DNA from: CAZLBC01 sp964557575
GTDB lineage: Bacteria; Planctomycetota; Phycisphaerae; SM23-33
NCBI GenBank assembly: GCA_964557575.1
Contig: CAZLBC010000013.1
Span: forward strand, 14,102-78,101
Direction: 5' to 3'
DNA: 64,000 nucleotides
The translations under genes and the position numbers were made by a program. Shown one piece after another: positions 31,316 to 40,202 of this stretch. Position 1 is the first letter of the stretch. Every line of letters begins with the position of its first letter. The notes beneath the pieces are model-generated. The model worked only from the letters and a program-made list of their open reading frames with translations. It was not told where the DNA came from and ran no database searches.

Positions 31316-32124
31316 AGACCAAGGTGACCATAACCGCGCTGATCGCGATTTCGTCGACGGCCATCTTCGCAGCGCCGGCACTGCGGCCCGCGGCGCAGCA
31401 GCGTGATGAATCGTTTCCCTTTCGGTGTGCCGTGCTGGACATCAGCAACACTGCCGATACGGAAATCGCGTCGGTGCGCATGAGATGGGCGGGAGGAGGG
31501 CCGACCATGGTCTTTCCCGCCGCCGTATCCCCGGGACGCAGTGCGGCAGTGACGGTATACCTGCCCGCGTGTTCGGTATCACAAGAATTCGACGTCACGC
31601 TGCTCGACCTTCGCGGACAGCCAATCGAACGAAGTCGTACTCCGATCGACTGGCCCGCCGCACTGGTTTCCCGTAATGCGTTCATAGACTACGAAACGGG
31701 CAGGAAATGGATGGCGGATCCGGCGATATGGCCTGAGAGGATAAAACTGAGTATCGCGGCAGCCCTCGCGGGCGCATCAATCGGGATCGCCGGCGCACTG
31801 CTGATCGGTCGTCCCGCGCTGAGGATGACGTCAGTCGCGATTATCCTGGTATCTCTCGCTGCGGGAACATGGTTTATTCTGGCCGAATTCCGCGCGGGGT
31901 ATACGATTGACCGGGACGGGCGATGCATCATTCTCAAGTGCCGTAATACGTCAACCGCGCATCTTCCCCCGGCCGACGAGACGGGGATGCCGCGGTTTGC
32001 GCCAATATATATTTACGCATCGCATATGAAAAGAGACGATACCGTGATAGATACCGAAACGGGAACCACGGTTCCCCTGAAACCCGGCGCGGTCCGCATC
32101 TTCAGGAAGACGGGACTTCAATAA
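31312..32124 (+). CDS. Hypothetical membrane protein with signal peptide
   Basis: 270 residues, no family recognised. It has a probable cleaved signal (MKTKVTITALIAISSTAIFA). An extracytoplasmic segment of about 120 residues reads like a small beta domain (VFPAAVSPGRSAAVTVYL). Two transmembrane helices follow near residues 145-165 and 169-190, then a second soluble tail. It overlaps the pyrD stop (ATGA), so it is co-transcribed, but nothing links it to pyrimidine synthesis. It converges on the next gene with only six bases between the stops. Confidence 0.6.
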   Translation: MKTKVTITALIAISSTAIFAAPALRPAAQQRDESFPFRCAVLDISNTADTEIASVRMRWAGGGPTMVFPAAVSPGRSAAVTVYLPACSVSQEFDVTLLDLRGQPIERSRTPIDWPAALVSRNAFIDYETGRKWMADPAIWPERIKLSIAAALAGASIGIAGALLIGRPALRMTSVAIILVSLAAGTWFILAEFRAGYTIDRDGRCIILKCRNTSTAHLPPADETGMPRFAPIYIYASHMKRDDTVIDTETGTTVPLKPGAVRIFRKTGLQ

Positions 32125-32130
32125 CAAAAG

Positions 32131-32454
32131 TTACCCTTCACCCTCGTCCGTCTCGTCGACATCTATTCGCCGGCCGGCCTCGGTCCACGCGTCGACGTAA
32201 TCAAGACGCGATCGGGGAAGGCGGGGCTGCCGCACCTGCCGAAACCACCTGAACAGCGACCACAACAGGAGCAGAAAGGTGATACCCGTCGCCGATGCGA
32301 TAACCACGGAAAGCCGCAGCAGCGCTTCCCGTTTTCGCAGGCCGACCATCTCGCGGCACTCCCCCAGTATCATGAACAGCGCGTACACCTGCAACAGACA
32401 CATCACGCAGAGACAACCGGCCGGCACAAGATATCCTGTCTTGCGTTTTGTCAT
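32131..32454 (-). CDS. Small two-helix membrane protein
   Basis: 107 residues from ATG 32454 (MTKRKTGYLVPAGC), seven bases after the dnaJ stop; the longer open frame would run through dnaJ and is rejected. Two hydrophobic segments, near residues 8-32 and 45-68, are followed by an arginine-rich stretch and an acidic tail (DVDETDEGEG). It is the last gene of the lepB-lptB-dnaJ group. Function unknown. Confidence 0.6.
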   Translation of the reverse strand: MTKRKTGYLVPAGCLCVMCLLQVYALFMILGECREMVGLRKREALLRLSVVIASATGITFLLLLWSLFRWFRQVRQPRLPRSRLDYVDAWTEAGRRIDVDETDEGEG

Positions 32455-32461
32455 TATCCCG

Positions 32462-33457
32462 TTACTTCCACGGAACGTCCCGGCGGGGATCGCAATCCTC
32501 GACCGTGTCGAATTGTTCGAGAAGTTCCTTACCCGCCGGCGAAATCTCTTGCGGAGTCGTGACGAGCAGGTGTACATACTGGTCCCCGCGGTCGCCCCCC
32601 TTACCATTCGAAATACCTTTGCCCTTCAGCCTGAGGGTACGACCCCCGGCGACACCGGGGGGAATCGTCACGGTGGTCATCCCGTCAACCGTCGGCACGT
32701 CCACCTTGCCGCCGAGCGAGGCTTCCACGATGCTGACCGGGAGATCGACATGGATATCATCACCCTCCCGCCTGAAGTACAGGTGCTTCTTGACGCGACA
32801 GTGGATGATCAGATCGCCGCGTCCGCCCGGCCCGACCTCGCCCTTTTCCCTGACGCGGATCTTCTGACCGTCCCTGACGCCCGGGGGAATTTTCACGCTG
32901 ATGGTCTGCCGTGCCGGCGCGCCGCCCTGGGGATCTTTCTCCTGAAGAACCACGCTCCGTTCGGTACCGGTGATCGCCTCCATGAAATCGAGCATGACCC
33001 CGTGTTCAAGATTTCTTCCACGCGGCGCGGCGGCGCGATGCCGGCTGCCGGGGCGCCGCCGCCTCCTGCCGCCGACCTGTCCCCCGAGGGCCTCGAGAAT
33101 CTCTTCGAGCCCCATGCTCATGAAACCGCTTCCCCCCCCGAAGATATCGCCAAAATTGATATTGACGCGCTGCCCGACGCCGAATCCACCGGTACCGCCG
33201 AATCCGCCCCCGCCGCCCGGCGGGGAACCCCCGTCGAACGCCGCATGACCAAACCGGTCGTATTGCTTTCGTTTATCCGGATCCGAGAGGACATCGTAGG
33301 CCGCGGTAGCTTCCCGAAACTTCGCCTCGGCGTCCTCCTCCTTGTTTACGTCGGGATGGTACTTTCTCGCGAGCCGCCGGTAGGCGTTCTTGATCTCTTC
33401 CGGAGAGGCCGTGCGGGAAACACCAAGAACATCGTAATAATCTCGCTTGTCGTTCAT
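32462..33457 (-). CDS. DnaJ-family co-chaperone without zinc finger (CbpA/type II-like)
   Basis: 331 residues. The J domain at residues 5-70 has the HPD motif (ARKYHPDVNK). A Gly/Phe/Met-rich linker with GGGGGFGGTGG follows, then two substrate-binding beta domains (LDFMEAITGTERSVVL; RKGE-type VREKGEVGPGGRGDLII) and the C-terminal VTIPPGVAGG part. The four-repeat CxxCxGxG zinc region of true DnaJ is missing. It would stimulate DnaK ATPase in the cytoplasm. It lies between lptB and a small membrane protein. Confidence 0.9.
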   Translation of the reverse strand: MNDKRDYYDVLGVSRTASPEEIKNAYRRLARKYHPDVNKEEDAEAKFREATAAYDVLSDPDKRKQYDRFGHAAFDGGSPPGGGGGFGGTGGFGVGQRVNINFGDIFGGGSGFMSMGLEEILEALGGQVGGRRRRRPGSRHRAAAPRGRNLEHGVMLDFMEAITGTERSVVLQEKDPQGGAPARQTISVKIPPGVRDGQKIRVREKGEVGPGGRGDLIIHCRVKKHLYFRREGDDIHVDLPVSIVEASLGGKVDVPTVDGMTTVTIPPGVAGGRTLRLKGKGISNGKGGDRGDQYVHLLVTTPQEISPAGKELLEQFDTVEDCDPRRDVPWK

Positions 33458-33478
33458 CTATCACGTCCGAAGAATAAC

Positions 33479-34216
33479 TTACCTGTCGAACTCATCCCCG
33501 CGAATGCTGTCCCCCAGATAGGTACTCCTGACCAACTCGTCCTTGACCAGTTCCCTGGGCGATCCCTCGCGCAGAATCTTGCCCGAATCGAGTATATAGG
33601 ATCGGTCGGTAACCTTCAGCGTCTCCCTGACGTTGTGATCGGTCAGCAGTATGCTGATACCCTCGTTGCGCAGCTTTTCTATCTCCCGCTGCAAATCTTC
33701 AACGGCTATCGGGTCGACGCCGCTGAAGGGCTCATCCAGCAGAATAATCATGGGGTTGGTAACCAGTGCCCGGGCGATTTCGAGCTTTCTCCGCTCACCG
33801 CCGGAGAGTGTTCTGGCCTTCTGTTTCTGCTGGACCGTCAAACCGAACTGTTCCAGGAGTTGATCGCACGTGTTGTTTCTATCAAACCGCGACATCTTCA
33901 GCGTTTCGAGGATAGCCAAGATATTCTGCCGCACGGTCAGCCTCTGGAACACGCTCGGTTCCTGCGACAGGTAGCCGATCCCCCGCCTCGCGCGACGGTA
34001 CATCGGCATGGTGGTAATATCGATACCGTCGAACAGCACGCGCCCCCCGTCGGGCCGAATCATCCCGACCGTCATCCTGAAACTCGTGGTCTTACCGGCG
34101 CCGTTTCTGCCGAGAAGCCCGACTATCTCACCTTCGTTGACTGTCAGGGAGACCTTGTCGACGACGGTTCTGCCGCCGTAACTCTTTACCAGGTTTTCCG
34201 TCTGCAATAATTCCAT
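33479..34216 (-). CDS. lptB: LPS export ABC transporter ATP-binding protein LptB
   Basis: 245 residues from ATG 34216 (MELLQTENLVKSYGG). It is the ATPase of the LptBFG lipopolysaccharide extractor at the inner membrane. Walker A GRNGAGKTT, Q-loop GYLSQEPSVFQRLTV, signature LSGGERRKLEIARAL, Walker B IILLDEPFSGVDP and the H-loop histidine are all present. The VDPIAVEDLQ segment and the C-terminal extension match LptB. It implies an outer membrane with LPS-type lipid. It follows lepB by 38 bases. Confidence 0.93.
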   Translation of the reverse strand: MELLQTENLVKSYGGRTVVDKVSLTVNEGEIVGLLGRNGAGKTTSFRMTVGMIRPDGGRVLFDGIDITTMPMYRRARRGIGYLSQEPSVFQRLTVRQNILAILETLKMSRFDRNNTCDQLLEQFGLTVQQKQKARTLSGGERRKLEIARALVTNPMIILLDEPFSGVDPIAVEDLQREIEKLRNEGISILLTDHNVRETLKVTDRSYILDSGKILREGSPRELVKDELVRSTYLGDSIRGDEFDR

Positions 34217-34254
34217 GTTCTTCCGTTCAAACGCCGCACGGTAATGCGGCGTGT

Positions 34255-35952
34255 TTACCTGATCAGCCGCATTTCTCCGACGTTGGGCAGCAGGTTCACT
34301 CTTCCCAGGATCTCTTCCAGCAGGGGAATCCTGAAACCCGACGGCCAGTATACCCACACCGCCTTGCCTATCAAGTTATACCGCGGGACGGTGCCCGGCT
34401 TGTAGATCGGCCGCCCCTGTTCGTCGTACAACCGCAGCGTGGGTGCGGCCGCCGTCCAACACCGTCCGTCATGGCTGGAATAGCTATTGTCGCCGAGGCA
34501 GAAAAACTCGTCAAGCTCCGGGTTTTCGGGATGCTTTTCGAGTTCTATGTGTCGCGGGTACACAGCCCAGAGGGGAAAGTCCCCGAAAATCCCGTAATCG
34601 GACGGAAAATCATCCCGCTCTTTTTCGCGTTCATAATATTCGGAGAGCGGATCGTAAGGATGGCTTCCAAGGACCTCGCCCGTATTCGTCCTGCGCATAT
34701 AGTAGACGTCGCGGAACAATCGCACGTGGAGCAATTCAAACTCCCCGCCGCAACCGCGCATCGATACCGCCGCCGCCTCAGATTCCTGAATATCGGTTTC
34801 GCCGGCGTGGCGACGGCAGGCCTCTGCGTAGATATCACCATACTCCTCTTCACGGCTTTCCAGAATAACCCGTCCGCCAACCAGCACCCGCACTCGAAAA
34901 TCGGCTTTCTCAAAAGCAAACATGCGGGCGTCACCGGCACCAAGCGGATCGATGCACGTTGAACACCGCTCGTTCCAGTCCCCGCTCCCGGCATCCCGAG
35001 AGAGAAGTGCAACCCGTCCCGAGGATGCCAGCGACATCTTGTACCGTCGATCGTAATCCCGCAGTACCACTTCCAGCACGGCATTTCGATCACCGGCACA
35101 CCTGAAAACACCGCCGATCCTGATATCGGTGCAGGTTTTTTCCCTTTGAAGCCCCCTGTTGTAGCCTGATGCAACGCCGAACAGCCCGTCGCGCGACACG
35201 AACCTCAGCACACAGGGCGTATCGGACCCGGCAAATACAAGCTTCCTGCCCGCAACATCCTCCCGATCACCGGACCCCGCCATGGTCCAGGCGTCTTCTG
35301 CCGTCTCTTCCGGTCGCCACCGGCTTCCCGCGGTTCCCTGGAGGTCGAGTAATTCGCGGTCGGGGGGAAGGTCGCTGTCGTATACCGGCTGCCAGAGTTC
35401 CTTCTGGACCGGTTCAGGCTTCCGCCTGATTCGCCACTGCGCCTCTCCCCGCCTCCTGAAAAAGATATCGCCGCTGACGATCTGAATCGATTCGCCCGGT
35501 ATCCCGATGAGGCGCTTGATATAATTTTCACGGTTGTTCTGCGGATTTCTGAACACGACGACATCCCACGGCGTCGGATCCATGAAGCGATAGAGGTATT
35601 TCAGGACGATGACGTGGTCGCCGCCGGCGGGCCTGCTGAACTCGCTCGACTCGGGATCCTCCACGACATAGCCGCAGTTCGGACAATGTGCCCTGCCGTA
35701 ATTCCCGTTGGAGGTACTCACGGCATATCCGCGGCTGCACGCGGGGCATTCGACGTGGCAGTGAACGCCGTACAGCGTCGTTGCCATCGAACCGGTCGGA
35801 ATGACAAAGGCCTCTACCAGGAAGGCCCTGAGCAGGAATGCCAGGACCACCGCGACGTAAATGCTCTCGACGAAATTTCGCGACGAGGTATATAGCGAAC
35901 CGCGTTTATCGTCTTGTTCCAAATCGGTTTTCCTGTCGTCTTTTTCGCTCAT
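34255..35952 (-). CDS. lepB: Signal peptidase I with zinc ribbon and large inserted domain
   Basis: Cleaves Sec/Tat signal peptides at the outer face of the inner membrane. One N-terminal TM (residues 28-48) precedes the catalytic serine 55 (IPTGSM); the general-base lysine 146 lies in NYIKRLIGIPGE, and box D/E GDNS...DGR is at 487-497. Two insertions make it 565 residues long: a four-cysteine zinc ribbon (CPAC 69-72, CPNC 90-93) between Ser and Lys, and about 240 residues (roughly 185-425) of beta-rich sequence before the last box. It is the first gene of lepB-lptB-dnaJ. Confidence 0.92.
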   Translation of the reverse strand: MSEKDDRKTDLEQDDKRGSLYTSSRNFVESIYVAVVLAFLLRAFLVEAFVIPTGSMATTLYGVHCHVECPACSRGYAVSTSNGNYGRAHCPNCGYVVEDPESSEFSRPAGGDHVIVLKYLYRFMDPTPWDVVVFRNPQNNRENYIKRLIGIPGESIQIVSGDIFFRRRGEAQWRIRRKPEPVQKELWQPVYDSDLPPDRELLDLQGTAGSRWRPEETAEDAWTMAGSGDREDVAGRKLVFAGSDTPCVLRFVSRDGLFGVASGYNRGLQREKTCTDIRIGGVFRCAGDRNAVLEVVLRDYDRRYKMSLASSGRVALLSRDAGSGDWNERCSTCIDPLGAGDARMFAFEKADFRVRVLVGGRVILESREEEYGDIYAEACRRHAGETDIQESEAAAVSMRGCGGEFELLHVRLFRDVYYMRRTNTGEVLGSHPYDPLSEYYEREKERDDFPSDYGIFGDFPLWAVYPRHIELEKHPENPELDEFFCLGDNSYSSHDGRCWTAAAPTLRLYDEQGRPIYKPGTVPRYNLIGKAVWVYWPSGFRIPLLEEILGRVNLLPNVGEMRLIR

Positions 35953-35992
35953 ACGCTCAACGTCTTGAAACCCCCTTCACGATGAGCAGAGA

Positions 35993-36020
35993 TTCTTACC
36001 GGTATTCCCTTCTTTGTCAA
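35993..36020 (-). promoter_or_regulatory. Putative lepB-lptB-dnaJ promoter
   Basis: A perfect TTGACA at 36015-36020 and TAAGAA at 35993-35998 with 16-base spacing, 41 bases before the lepB ATG. The -10 is a poor match, so confidence is moderate. Confidence 0.5.
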
Positions 36021-36095
36021 TGATGCGGACCGTCGAACAGCGATGCAGACCCATATTTCTTCTTCATACATTCACCAACCCCGCATCGATATATA

Positions 36096-36133
36096 TATAA
36101 TAGGAATGAAACCGCGCCGTGAAAAACGGCGCG
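36096..36133 (+). promoter_or_regulatory. -10 element and leader hairpin of the phosphoesterase/FGGY/two-component operon
   Basis: TATAAT at 36096-36101 lies inside an AT repeat; only a weak TTCACC (36071-36076) could serve as -35. A perfect 8-bp hairpin (CGCGCCGT/ACGGCGCG, loop GAAAA) follows at 36113-36133, ending 10 bases before the start codon, where no Shine-Dalgarno sequence is visible. It may affect translation; that is inference. Confidence 0.45.
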
Positions 36134-36143
36134 AAACTCCCGC

Positions 36144-37088
36144 ATGTGGAATAATGAAATAGACAACTCGAAACAACACCCGTGCAGCGACGCCCGGCCG
36201 CCCGATTCTGCTGCAACAGCCGGGAACCGGAAACGATCTACCCGCCGAGCGCTGCTGAAATGGACGGGCGGCGGCATGCTGGCCGCCGCCGCGGCATGCG
36301 CGGTGGACGGATTTCTGGTTGAACCGCACGGCTTCCGAATCACCCGGAGAACCATACCGGTCGCCGGCCTGCCCCGGGAATGGGAGGGGGTCACGATAGC
36401 CCACATTACGGACCCCCACGTCGGCAGGCTGTCCGCCGTGATCAGGCTGCGCGAGATAGTCGACATGGCCAATGCCGTACAGCCGGACATCGTCGCCCTG
36501 ACCGGCGACCTGGTCAATCGGCGGGAAACCCTTACGGCCGAACTGACCCGGGTCCTCTCGGCCCTCCGTCCCCGCGCTGGTTCGGTCGCCGTACTGGGCA
36601 ATCACGACTACCGTGCGGGCTCCGATCACGTTACCGCGTGCATGGAATCCGCGGGTATACGCGTGCTGAAAAACCAGCACGTCGTATTCCGGCGCGGCGG
36701 TCGGACACTGTGTTTTGCGGGAACGGACGATCCCATGTTCGGCCGGCCCGATGCCGCCGCGGCCCTCAGCGGCGTCGCGGAAGACACCGTGCGCATCCTG
36801 CTCTGCCACAATCCCGACTACGCCGAGTACCTGCCGAAAACGGCGCGGGTAGACCTGATGCTCTGCGGGCATACCCACGGCGGCCAGGTAAAAATCCCCC
36901 TCTTCGGCCCGCCGATATTGCCGATAGAACATACACAGTATGCCGAGGGACTCGTGTCCGGCCCCGCCTGTCCGGTCTTCGTTTCGCGGGGCCTGGGGAT
37001 GGTGACCATCCCGCTGCGATTCAACTGTCCCCCTGAATTGCCGGTGATAACCCTCGCCGCCGGATCCGAACGGAGAACCGCTTCATGA
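36144..37088 (+). CDS. Tat-exported metallophosphoesterase (YaeI-like)
   Basis: 314 residues. The N-terminal region has a twin-arginine motif (STRRALLKW, arginines 34-35) and a hydrophobic stretch to about residue 54, so it probably acts folded in the periplasm or at the membrane. All calcineurin-like metal motifs are present: DPH (90-92), GD (121-122), GNHD (152-155) and a C-terminal GHTHGGQ. It resembles the YaeI-type UDP-diacylglucosamine/phospholipid phosphodiesterases, but the substrate is not certain. It overlaps the FGGY gene by four bases. Confidence 0.85.
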   Translation: MWNNEIDNSKQHPCSDARPPDSAATAGNRKRSTRRALLKWTGGGMLAAAAACAVDGFLVEPHGFRITRRTIPVAGLPREWEGVTIAHITDPHVGRLSAVIRLREIVDMANAVQPDIVALTGDLVNRRETLTAELTRVLSALRPRAGSVAVLGNHDYRAGSDHVTACMESAGIRVLKNQHVVFRRGGRTLCFAGTDDPMFGRPDAAAALSGVAEDTVRILLCHNPDYAEYLPKTARVDLMLCGHTHGGQVKIPLFGPPILPIEHTQYAEGLVSGPACPVFVSRGLGMVTIPLRFNCPPELPVITLAAGSERRTAS

Positions 37089-38731
37089 CGACATACAGTA
37101 TCGGCCTGGAATACGGCGAAGACACCGCGCGCGCCGTGCTGATCGACCTCGCAAACGGCACGCGGGCGGCATCATTCGACCTTAATTTCGAACACCGGGA
37201 AGCAGCCGCCGACCTGCCGGCCGCGCGCAGGAAGCCTTCGGATTATCTTTCCGCAACCGGTGAACTGGTAACCGGTCTCCTCGCGGAAGCCGCCAACGTC
37301 GAGAAAACATTCTCCCCCGGACAGGTTGTGGCACTCGGCATGGCGGCGCCGGGCAGCGCCCCGCTGCCGCTCGACCGGGCCGGCCGCCCCCTCGCGGACA
37401 CCGAACGATTCGAAAGTGATCCCGACGCGATGGTCCGCCTCCCCGGTGACAATGCCGCCGCCGCCGAAGCCGCCGAAATAACGCAACGGGCAAGGGGCAT
37501 GCGGCCCCATTATCTCTCATCGAGGAGCGATACGTACTTTGCCGGAGATCTGCTGAGCAAGCTGCTTCACTGCGCGAGAAACAACACCCGGGTGTTCAAC
37601 GCTGCGGCTTTCTGGGTCGAGTTGTCCGACTGGATCCCGGCGGTCCTGGCGGGGATAACCGACCCGAACACGATTCCCCTGAACACAACGTGCGCAGGTT
37701 TCAAGGGGCTCTTTTCCCCCGCCTGGGGCGGGTGGCCCGACGAACAGTTCATGCGCCGCCTTGATCCGGCACTCGCCGAAATCCACCTGCCCGGGACGCT
37801 CGCGCCCCCCGGCACGGCGATCGGAACCTTGTGCGCCGAATGGGGGGCCGCTACGGGACTGCCGGAGGGGATCGCTGTTGCCGCGGGCGGCCTGCTGCAT
37901 CACCATGCGGCGGTCGGGTGCGGTATCACACCCGGTTCGCCGGTGAAGTACCTGGCCCGACAGTGCACCGACCTGGCGGTGATTCCCTCGGATTCCCCGA
38001 CCCCTGACATCAGAGGCGTCGTGGGAACGGTCCGCGACGGTATCGTTACCGGGCTTACGGGTATCCAGACAATGGGGGCAGCGGCGGGGTCAATTGTCGA
38101 GTGGTTCCGCTCTATCGTCGCCTCCGGAGATACCACCCCGGAAAAGCTCGTCGAAGACGCGGTCGCCCTGCCGGCCGGTGCCGCGGGCCTGGTTTCCCTC
38201 GATTGGCACGCCGGCACCTTGACGCCCTTTTTCGACGGGGAACTCGCCGGACTCACCGTTGGCCAGACGTTGCAAAGCGGTGCCGAGGATTTTGTCCGGA
38301 GTCTGCTTGAATCGCCCGCGTACGCAACCAGGGCGCTCGTGGAAAACCTGGCGAAGTACGGGATCGATACCGACGTGATTACGGTCACCGGGCCGTTCAT
38401 CCTTCAATTTCCCTCGATCACGCAGCTCTACGCCGACATAACGGGCATCCCGGCACGAGCGGTCCTGTCGCCGCACACGGCCGCCCTCGGCGCTGCGGTA
38501 TCGGCCGCCGCGGCCGGCGGCGCGTTCGATGCCATGATCGACGCGATCAAAACACTGGCGGAAACCGGTGACATCCTCCAGCCGAATCGTGCCGACGGAC
38601 CGATGTACGACCGGCTGTTTCGACTGTATCGACAGCTGGCGGATGCGTTCGGGACCTCTTCGTGGAGCGGTAACTGCAACAACATCATGCGGGAACTGGC
38701 CGCGATACGACACCAATGCTCCGCCGATTGA
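37085..38731 (+). CDS. Ribulokinase-like FGGY protein with degenerate active site (probable pseudokinase)
   Basis: 548 residues, collinear with AraB. Shared blocks are IGLEYGEDTARAVLID at the start, FWVELSDWIPAVLAG, AWGGWPDEQF, GTLCAEWGAATGLPEG, LDW..GTLTP and AALGAAV. The functional motifs are altered: the first ATP-loop aspartate is Glu; AraB VDTTGST is MAAPGSA; LWKDHT is LPGDNA; the catalytic-base segment FDCHMGAVG is LLHHHAAVG, so the aspartate is lost; GTSTC is ARQCT; and the adenosine-binding GGIARKN is TGPFILQ. The fold is intact with no frame damage, which suggests a sugar-binding or regulatory protein. It lies between the phosphoesterase and the histidine kinase. Confidence 0.8.
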   Translation: MTTYSIGLEYGEDTARAVLIDLANGTRAASFDLNFEHREAAADLPAARRKPSDYLSATGELVTGLLAEAANVEKTFSPGQVVALGMAAPGSAPLPLDRAGRPLADTERFESDPDAMVRLPGDNAAAAEAAEITQRARGMRPHYLSSRSDTYFAGDLLSKLLHCARNNTRVFNAAAFWVELSDWIPAVLAGITDPNTIPLNTTCAGFKGLFSPAWGGWPDEQFMRRLDPALAEIHLPGTLAPPGTAIGTLCAEWGAATGLPEGIAVAAGGLLHHHAAVGCGITPGSPVKYLARQCTDLAVIPSDSPTPDIRGVVGTVRDGIVTGLTGIQTMGAAAGSIVEWFRSIVASGDTTPEKLVEDAVALPAGAAGLVSLDWHAGTLTPFFDGELAGLTVGQTLQSGAEDFVRSLLESPAYATRALVENLAKYGIDTDVITVTGPFILQFPSITQLYADITGIPARAVLSPHTAALGAAVSAAAAGGAFDAMIDAIKTLAETGDILQPNRADGPMYDRLFRLYRQLADAFGTSSWSGNCNNIMRELAAIRHQCSAD

Positions 38732-38744
38732 AACAATACACCCC

Positions 38745-40193
38745 ATGCGACTATCGATACGATCACGGGTGGTACTCGCGGTGAGCCTGGCAACCCTGGC
38801 AACCGCGGTTCTCGTCGGCTGGATCGGCGTGGAGATCACCGGGGATACGATAGAAAAACGGTTGACCGTGGACATGACGCGTAATGCCTCGCGGATGATG
38901 GCCAAGCTCAACCTGTCTCCCGGCGACGGGGTCATGGAACACCTCAGCGGCATATTCGGCGCGCAAACCGCGACGATGTCCCCCGGCGGCAGGCGCCTGC
39001 TCGGATCCAGCCTGCCCGACAATCTGAGAGACCGATGCGCGGCCCTGCTTGTCGAATTCCCCGACGCGAAATACATGACGATGGGGGGCACGTCGTACCG
39101 GCTCGGATCTATCCGGATTCCCTACGACCGGCCGTCACCCGGGCGGCCGCGCAATGTCCGGCTGTACCTGCTGCTCCCCGCCGCGGAAGTCCGCGCCGCA
39201 CGAGACACCGCGACGCGCCGCATCGTCATAGCGATGCTGCCCGCCGTCATCGCCGCCGTCGCACTGGCCGCGATCCTCTCGCTGACGGTCACGCTGCCGA
39301 TCACCCGGCTTTCCCGGCGGGCGCAGGAACTGAGCCGCGATATTTCGAAGAAATACGATGATGAACAACCGGAACAATCCGGCACCGTCACCCCGTTCTC
39401 GTCGGGAGGAGGGCCGGTTGAAGTGGTGAGGCTGTCGGCATCTCTCGACCACCTGCTGGCCGATCTGAAAACGGCCAACCGGCAATTGATGGCAACCAGA
39501 AGGATGGCCGATCTGGGCCGGCTTGCCGCATCGGCCGCGCACGAACTGAGGAACCCGCTCAGCGGCATCAAGATGAACGCCCGCGTGCTGCGCGACCGGA
39601 TCGGCGGCGAACCCGAATGCCTGGAACTGATGGACATCATTTTCGGAGAGATCGAGCGGATGGATCTCTATCTTCGCGAGCTGATGCTGCTGGCCAGAAA
39701 CGCCTCAACCCCCGAACGCCGGCTTTTCAAGCCGGGCAAAAGGGAATCGTCAAGCCTGCCGGATATCGCGAAGGACGCCGTTCGCCTGCTCCGGGGACGG
39801 TTCGAACACGCGGGGGTGACGGTGGAAACGGATGTCAGGCCCGGCATATCACGCGTTTTCGTCGACCCGATACAGGTCAGGCAGGTCGTCATAAACCTGA
39901 TGATCAACGCGATGGAGGCCGGCGGCGCCGGGGGGCGCATTTCCCTTTCGATACACCCGGGGGACAACGGCGGCACGACAATCACCATCGCCGACAACGG
40001 CGGCGGCGTACGAGTTTCGCACGGCGCGGACATATTCGACCCCTTCGTCTCGACCAAGTCGGAAGGCGCCGGGCTGGGGCTGCACATATGCAATATGATA
40101 GCCGAGGGCCACGGAGGGACCATCGGATACAGAAACACCGCCGCCGGGGCCGAATTCCACTTCACCCTTCCCCCCGCGGCCGTTGAATCATAA
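38745..40193 (+). CDS. Membrane sensor histidine kinase (NtrB/ZraS-like)
   Basis: 482 residues from ATG 38745 (MRLSIRSRVVLAVSL); the frame is open into the FGGY gene but the membrane start is here. TM1 spans residues 8-28, a periplasmic sensor region of about 120 residues follows, TM2 spans 159-186, then a HAMP-like linker. The H-box AAHELRNPLSG has His266. The ATPase domain has the N-box (NLMINAMEA, about 384-392), DNGGG (418-422), FDPF (431-434) and GAGLGL (441-446). The start is 13 bases after the FGGY stop, with no clear ribosome-binding site. It pairs with the regulator directly downstream. Confidence 0.92.
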   Translation: MRLSIRSRVVLAVSLATLATAVLVGWIGVEITGDTIEKRLTVDMTRNASRMMAKLNLSPGDGVMEHLSGIFGAQTATMSPGGRRLLGSSLPDNLRDRCAALLVEFPDAKYMTMGGTSYRLGSIRIPYDRPSPGRPRNVRLYLLLPAAEVRAARDTATRRIVIAMLPAVIAAVALAAILSLTVTLPITRLSRRAQELSRDISKKYDDEQPEQSGTVTPFSSGGGPVEVVRLSASLDHLLADLKTANRQLMATRRMADLGRLAASAAHELRNPLSGIKMNARVLRDRIGGEPECLELMDIIFGEIERMDLYLRELMLLARNASTPERRLFKPGKRESSSLPDIAKDAVRLLRGRFEHAGVTVETDVRPGISRVFVDPIQVRQVVINLMINAMEAGGAGGRISLSIHPGDNGGTTITIADNGGGVRVSHGADIFDPFVSTKSEGAGLGLHICNMIAEGHGGTIGYRNTAAGAEFHFTLPPAAVES

Positions 40194-40202
40194 GATAGTG
40201 GC

